From positions 47,676-111,675 of the forward strand of contig NZ_JAFIWB010000016.1 in NCBI RefSeq assembly GCF_017163705.1: a stretch of DNA of 64,000 nt. Direction: 5' to 3'. This document shows, in pieces, positions 60,487 to 64,000 of this stretch. Every line of letters begins with the position of its first letter. The first letter of the stretch is position 1. The notes beneath the pieces were generated by a model. It had not been told where the DNA came from, did not search any database, and worked only from the letters and a program-made list of their open reading frames with translations. The translations under genes and the position numbers were made by a program. The stretch is from Xanthomonas bonasiae (GTDB lineage: Bacteria; Pseudomonadota; Gammaproteobacteria; Xanthomonadales; Xanthomonadaceae).

Positions 60487-60826
60487 GCGTTTTGGAGCTG
60501 AGAACCTCGAGCGCGCCGGTCGCTGCCGTTGCCGGCGCAACGGCCGCTGCGCAAGCGTGCGCCACTGTCCGTTGCGCTTGTGCGCTGCAACGCCGGTGCC
60601 GCGCGCGGCGTGCACACCGCGCCGCAACGCGCCGCAACGCGCCGCAACGCGCCGCAACGCGCCGCAACGCGCCGCAACGCGCGATGCTGCGCGCCGCGTA
60701 TGTCACGCCAATGACGGCGTGCCGCGCCGCCACGGCGTCGTAGACAGTGCGGCGGGCCGATGCGGCGCGGGCGGGCGGCAGGTCGCGCCGAACTGCTAAA
60801 GTCGCCGCACACTCTGGAGGGATTGT
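60487..60826. other. Gap between the subtilase terminator and xpsE
   Basis: No gene is supported in these ~340 bases. They hold a 10-bp tandem array at 60621-60680 and, close to xpsE, the ribosome site CTGGAGGG. No promoter can be fixed by eye. Confidence 0.6.
60621..60680. repeat. Six perfect copies of a 10-bp tandem repeat
   Basis: The unit GCCGCAACGC occurs six times without a mismatch at 60621-60680, about 150 bases before the xpsE start. A perfect array of this kind is prone to slippage, so copy number may vary among strains. Confidence 0.95.
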
Positions 60827-62557
60827 GTGAACGCGCTCGTCAAGGACACTGCTGCCGCTGTCGATACGCCCGAGGCGCGCATCGTCGATGCGTTGCTGGC
60901 CAAGGGCCGGCTCAAGGAGGGCGACCTGCTGCGCGCGCGCCAGTTGCAGCGCGAATCCGGCGGCGGCCTGCTGTCGCTGCTGGCGCGGCTGGGGCTGGTC
61001 TCCGAACGCGACCATGCCGAGGTCAGCGCCGAAGTGCTGGGCCTGCCGCTGCTCGACGCCAAGCAATTGCCGGCCACCGCGCCGGAGCACCTGCCCGAGG
61101 CGCAGCCGCTGTCGCTGCGCTTCCTCAAGCAATTCCACGTGTGCCCGCTGGGCGAGCGCGACGGCGTGCTGGAACTGTGGATGTCCGACCCGCACGAGGC
61201 CTATGCCGCCGATGCGGTGCGCCTGGCCACCGGTTTCCAGGTGCTGCCGCGGGTCGGCCTGCGCTCGGAGATCGACGACCTGATCGAGCGCTGGTTCGGC
61301 CAGGGCCGCAGCGCGATGGGCGCGATCGTGGAGACCGCCGACGGCGACAGCACGGCGGCCGACGACATCGAGCACCTGCGCGACTTGGCCTCGGAAGCGC
61401 CGGTGATCCGGCTGGTGAACCTGGTGATCCAGCGCGCGGTGGAACTGCGCGCCTCGGACATCCACATCGAACCGTTCGAGAACCGGCTGAAGGTGCGCTA
61501 CCGCGTCGACGGCGTGCTGATCGACGGCGAAAGCCCGCCGGCCAACCTGACCGCGGCGGTGATCAGCCGGGTCAAGATCATGGCCAAGCTCAACATCGCC
61601 GAACGCCGCCTGCCGCAGGACGGACGCATCATGCTGCGCGTGCAGGGCAAGGAACTGGACCTGCGCGTGAGCACCGTGCCCACCGCGCACGGCGAGAGCG
61701 TGGTGATGCGCCTGCTCGACCGCGAGACGGTGGTGTTCGACTTCCACCGGCTCGGCTTCACCGACGCGTTCCTGCCGCAGTTCCGCAAGGTGCTGGAGCA
61801 GCCGCACGGGATCCTGCTGGTCACCGGCCCCACCGGCTCGGGCAAGACCACCACGCTGTACACCGCGCTGAGCCAGCTCAATACCGCCGACGTCAAGATC
61901 ATCACCGTCGAGGATCCGGTCGAATACCAGATCGAGGGCATCAACCAGATCCAGGCCAAGCCGCAGATCGGGCTGGATTTCTCGCACGCGCTGCGCAGCA
62001 TCGTGCGCCAGGACCCGGACATCATCATGATCGGCGAAATGCGCGACCTGGAAACCGCGCGCATCGCGATCCAGTCGGCGCTGACCGGCCACCTGGTGCT
62101 GTCCACCCTGCATACCAACAACGCCGCCGGCGGCATCACCCGCCTGCTCGACATGGGCGTGGAGGACTATCTGCTGACCTCCACCATCAACGGCATCCTG
62201 GCGCAGCGCCTGGTGCGGCGGCTGGAGCCGACCCATGCCGAGCGCTATGCGGCCTCGCCGGAGGAGATCGAGAAGTTCGAACTGCGCCGGCTGCAGCCCG
62301 AGGGCGACATTTTCCTGTTCCGCCCGCGGCCCTCGGCGATCGCGCCGACCGGCTACCTGGGCCGCACCACGATCATGGAATTCCTGGTGATGAACGACGC
62401 GCTGCGCCGCGCGGTGATGCGCCACGCCGGCATGGGCGAGATCGAACAGCTGGCGCGCGAGGCAGGCATGCGCACGATGTACGAGGACGGCATCGGCAAG
62501 GCGCTCAGCGGCCAGACCACGATCGAGGAAGTGCTGCGCGTGACGGAGGAAACCTGA
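60827..62557 (+). CDS. xpsE: Type II secretion ATPase XpsE (GspE family)
   Basis: Cytoplasmic ATPase that drives the type II secretion pseudopilus. The 576-residue protein has the N-terminal domain (about 10-150, LLSLLARLGLVSERDHAEV and FLKQFHVCPLGERDG), which in Xanthomonas binds XpsL. The ATPase core has Walker A GPTGSGKTTTLYTAL, the Asp box VEDPVEYQIEGINQIQ, Walker B DIIMIGEMRD and the His box TGHLVLSTLHTNNAA. The tetracysteine zinc motif that most GspE proteins carry before the end is absent: the region HAERYAASPEEIEKFELRRL to GYLGRTTIMEFL has no cysteine. The start is GTG 60827 with GGAGG upstream. It should serve export of the pectate lyase and subtilase. Confidence 0.93.
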   Translation: MNALVKDTAAAVDTPEARIVDALLAKGRLKEGDLLRARQLQRESGGGLLSLLARLGLVSERDHAEVSAEVLGLPLLDAKQLPATAPEHLPEAQPLSLRFLKQFHVCPLGERDGVLELWMSDPHEAYAADAVRLATGFQVLPRVGLRSEIDDLIERWFGQGRSAMGAIVETADGDSTAADDIEHLRDLASEAPVIRLVNLVIQRAVELRASDIHIEPFENRLKVRYRVDGVLIDGESPPANLTAAVISRVKIMAKLNIAERRLPQDGRIMLRVQGKELDLRVSTVPTAHGESVVMRLLDRETVVFDFHRLGFTDAFLPQFRKVLEQPHGILLVTGPTGSGKTTTLYTALSQLNTADVKIITVEDPVEYQIEGINQIQAKPQIGLDFSHALRSIVRQDPDIIMIGEMRDLETARIAIQSALTGHLVLSTLHTNNAAGGITRLLDMGVEDYLLTSTINGILAQRLVRRLEPTHAERYAASPEEIEKFELRRLQPEGDIFLFRPRPSAIAPTGYLGRTTIMEFLVMNDALRRAVMRHAGMGEIEQLAREAGMRTMYEDGIGKALSGQTTIEEVLRVTEET

Positions 62558-62676
62558 TGCGCACCGTCCCCGGCGCGGCAGCGCGCAGCGGCGCAGTGGG
62601 GCTGCGGCGTTCGCGCCGGCACGCGCGCAGCCTGCTTTCCGACTCCCCATTCCCCATTCCCCATTCCCAGCCCTGA
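62557..62676 (+). CDS. Possible 39-codon ORF bridging xpsE and xpsF
   Basis: An ATG overlaps the xpsE stop (TGATG at 62555-62559), and its own stop overlaps the xpsF start (TGATG at 62674-62678). The predicted peptide is basic (many Arg) and ends in [10 protein letters not shown], encoded by a heptamer array. It has no recognisable domain. Translation may exist only to couple xpsE to xpsF; it may also be chance. No clear ribosome site. Confidence 0.25.
   Translation: MRTVPGAAARSGAVGLRRSRRHARSLLSDSPFPIPHSQP
62646..62666. repeat. CCCATTC heptamer array between xpsE and xpsF
   Basis: Three perfect CCCATTC units, the same heptamer as in the first purL insertion, ending nine bases before the xpsF start. 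No facing G-rich arm is present in this gap. Confidence 0.85.
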
Positions 62677-63890
62677 TGCCCCTGTACCGCTACAAAGCGC
62701 TCAACCCGCACGGCGAGATCCTGGAAGGCCAGATGGAGGCCGCCAGCGACGCCGAGGTGGCGCTGCGCCTGCAGGAGCAGGGGCATATGCCGATGGAGGC
62801 CAAGCTCGCGGCGCAGGGCGGCGGCACCTCGCTGCGCGGCCTGTTCCGGCCCAAGCCGTTCGACGGCGCGGCGCTGGTGCAGTTCACCCAGCAACTGGCG
62901 ACCCTGCTCGGCGCCGGCCAGCCGCTGGACCGCGCGCTGACGATCCTGCTCGAACTGCCCGAGGACGAGCGCTCCAAGCGCACCGTCGGCGATATCCGCG
63001 ATGCGGTGCGCGGCGGCGCGCCGCTGTCCACCGCGCTGGAGCGGCAGCATGGGTTGTTCTCGCGCCTGTACATCAACATGGTCCGCGCCGGCGAGGCCGG
63101 CGGCAGCCTGCACGACACGCTGCAGCGCCTGGCCGAATACCTGGAGCGCAGCCGCGAGCTGAAGGGGCGGGTGATCAACGCGCTGATCTATCCGGCGATC
63201 CTGGTCAGCGTGGTCGGCTGCGCGCTGCTGTTCCTGCTCGGCTACGTGGTGCCGCAGTTCGCGCTGATGTACGAGAGCCTGGACGTGCAGCTGCCGTGGT
63301 TCACCCAGGCGGTGCTGAGCGTGGGCCTGTTCGTGCGCGACTGGTGGATCCTGTTGCTGGTGGTGCCCGGGCTGGCGCTGCTGGCGGTGGACCGCAAGCG
63401 CCGCGATCCGGTGTTCCGCGCCAGCTTCGACGCCTGGCTGCTCAAGCAGCGCTTCATCGGCGTGCTGATCGCGCGGCTGGAAACCGCGCGGCTGACCCGC
63501 ACCCTGGGCACGCTGCTGCGCAACGGCGTGCCGCTGCTGGCCGCGCTGGGCATTTCGCGCAATGTGCTGTCGAACCTGGCGCTGACCGCCGACGTCGGCG
63601 CCGCGGCCGACGACGTCAAGAACGGCCACGGCCTGTCGGCGTCGCTGTCCAAGGGCAAGCGCTTCCCGCGGCTGGCGCTGCAGATGATCCAGGTCGGCGA
63701 GGAATCCGGCGCGCTGGACACGATGCTGCTGAAGACCGCCGATACCTTCGAACAGGAAACCGCGCAGGCGATCGACCGCCTGCTCGCCGCGCTGGTGCCA
63801 TTGATCACCCTGGTCCTGGCCTCGGTGGTCGGGCTGGTGATCATTTCCGTCCTCGTCCCCCTGTACGACCTCACCAATGCGATTGGGTGA
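62676..63890 (+). CDS. xpsF: Type II secretion inner-membrane protein XpsF (GspF family)
   Basis: Polytopic inner-membrane platform protein of the type II secretion system, 404 residues. It begins MPLYRYKALNPHGEILEG, as is typical. Two T2SSF cytoplasmic domains are visible: the first about 70-190 (FTQQLATLLGAGQPLDRAL, MVRAGEAGGSLHDTLQRLAEYLE) and the second about 265-390 (RLTRTLGTLLRNGVPLLAALGIS, MIQVGEESGALDTMLLKTADTFE). Three helices lie near 170-190, 215-235 and 375-398. It interacts with XpsE and the pseudopilus. The next gsp genes should lie beyond the window; none is seen by 64000. Confidence 0.95.
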   Translation: MPLYRYKALNPHGEILEGQMEAASDAEVALRLQEQGHMPMEAKLAAQGGGTSLRGLFRPKPFDGAALVQFTQQLATLLGAGQPLDRALTILLELPEDERSKRTVGDIRDAVRGGAPLSTALERQHGLFSRLYINMVRAGEAGGSLHDTLQRLAEYLERSRELKGRVINALIYPAILVSVVGCALLFLLGYVVPQFALMYESLDVQLPWFTQAVLSVGLFVRDWWILLLVVPGLALLAVDRKRRDPVFRASFDAWLLKQRFIGVLIARLETARLTRTLGTLLRNGVPLLAALGISRNVLSNLALTADVGAAADDVKNGHGLSASLSKGKRFPRLALQMIQVGEESGALDTMLLKTADTFEQETAQAIDRLLAALVPLITLVLASVVGLVIISVLVPLYDLTNAIG

Positions 63891-63901
63891 GGCGCCACGC
63901 T

Positions 63902-63919
63902 CATGCGCCATGGCGCATG
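63902..63919. other. Perfect 18-bp palindrome downstream of xpsF
   Basis: CATGCGCCATGGCGCATG is self-complementary and lies 11 bases after the xpsF stop. A second inverted repeat (GCCCGGCCA, GGAT-type loop, TGGCCGGGC) follows near 63930-63953. They may form a terminator-like or processing structure, or be a repeat arm cut by the window end. Confidence 0.5.
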
Positions 63920-64000
63920 TGGCGCCGAACGCCCGGCCACGGATGGCCGGGCCGGTGGTTCCGGCGCACGTGGCGCCGCGCCAGGGATGGCGGCGTGAAC

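Noticed and set aside
60621..60680. CRISPR-like array
   Set aside because: The 10-bp units are contiguous with no spacers; this is a simple tandem repeat.

Overview
The window is a high-GC gammaproteobacterial chromosome segment that looks like Xanthomonas (Xanthomonadaceae). The grounds are: a lipopolysaccharide (LPS) locus bordered by etfA/etfB, followed by rmlBACD, xanB/xanA and the CoA-transferase pair lpsI/lpsJ; a type II secretion ATPase of the XpsE type followed by its F protein; a pectate lyase; an H-NS-like protein with a Lys/Ala-rich tail; and dense intergenic repeats of G-rich heptamers. No tRNA, rRNA, CRISPR array, insertion sequence or prophage was recognised. The species cannot be told from sequence reading alone.

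Layout. 1-6112: end of a variable, visibly lower-GC O-antigen cluster with a membrane protein (cut by the window edge), an EamA/SMR-type carrier, a GT4 glycosyltransferase, an 831-bp stretch without a convincing gene, a methyltransferase and a HAD-UbiA fusion. 6165-7852: etfBA. 8091-11557: rmlBACD (dTDP-L-rhamnose), converging on xanA-xanB (GDP-mannose and sugar-phosphate supply) at a strong terminator. 14579-16584: lpsI, lpsJ and a lipoprotein. 16706-21247: an RgpF-HAD surface-polysaccharide protein and ETF-ubiquinone oxidoreductase. 21361-27356: an AlkB-like dioxygenase, a four-gene MCE lipid-transport operon and a ThrE-like exporter. 27456-34500: H-NS-like protein, proS, a DUF4124 protein, pssA-holD-rimI, pectate lyase and an isoprenylcysteine-methyltransferase-like protein. 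34522-44760: pepA-holC-valS divergent from lptF-lptG, then an RDD protein, xerD and a DsbC-like oxidoreductase. 44972-49051: purL. 50146-58365: a giant trimeric autotransporter adhesin, then a secreted subtilase. 60827-63890: xpsE and xpsF.

Many genes serve the cell envelope: sugar nucleotides (rml, xan), polymer assembly (O-antigen genes, RgpF-like), LPS export (lptFG), lipid transport (MCE), phospholipid synthesis (pssA), and secretion or surface proteins (xps, adhesin, subtilase, pectate lyase). EtfAB and ETF-QO form one electron-transfer chain although they are 12 kb apart.

The most unusual signal is a family of short elements made of tandem heptamers (GGGATTN/GGGAATN) arranged as inverted pairs. 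They fill both gaps of the pepA-holC-valS operon and the mlaE-mlaF gap, sit immediately after several stop codons, and also lie in frame inside purL (twice) and valS, where they are translated. A second family of about 130-150 bp imperfect palindromes forms two triplet clusters. The 2739-residue adhesin has a long hairpin-rich leader, nine neck motifs at near-regular spacing and recurrent variable loops in its head repeats.
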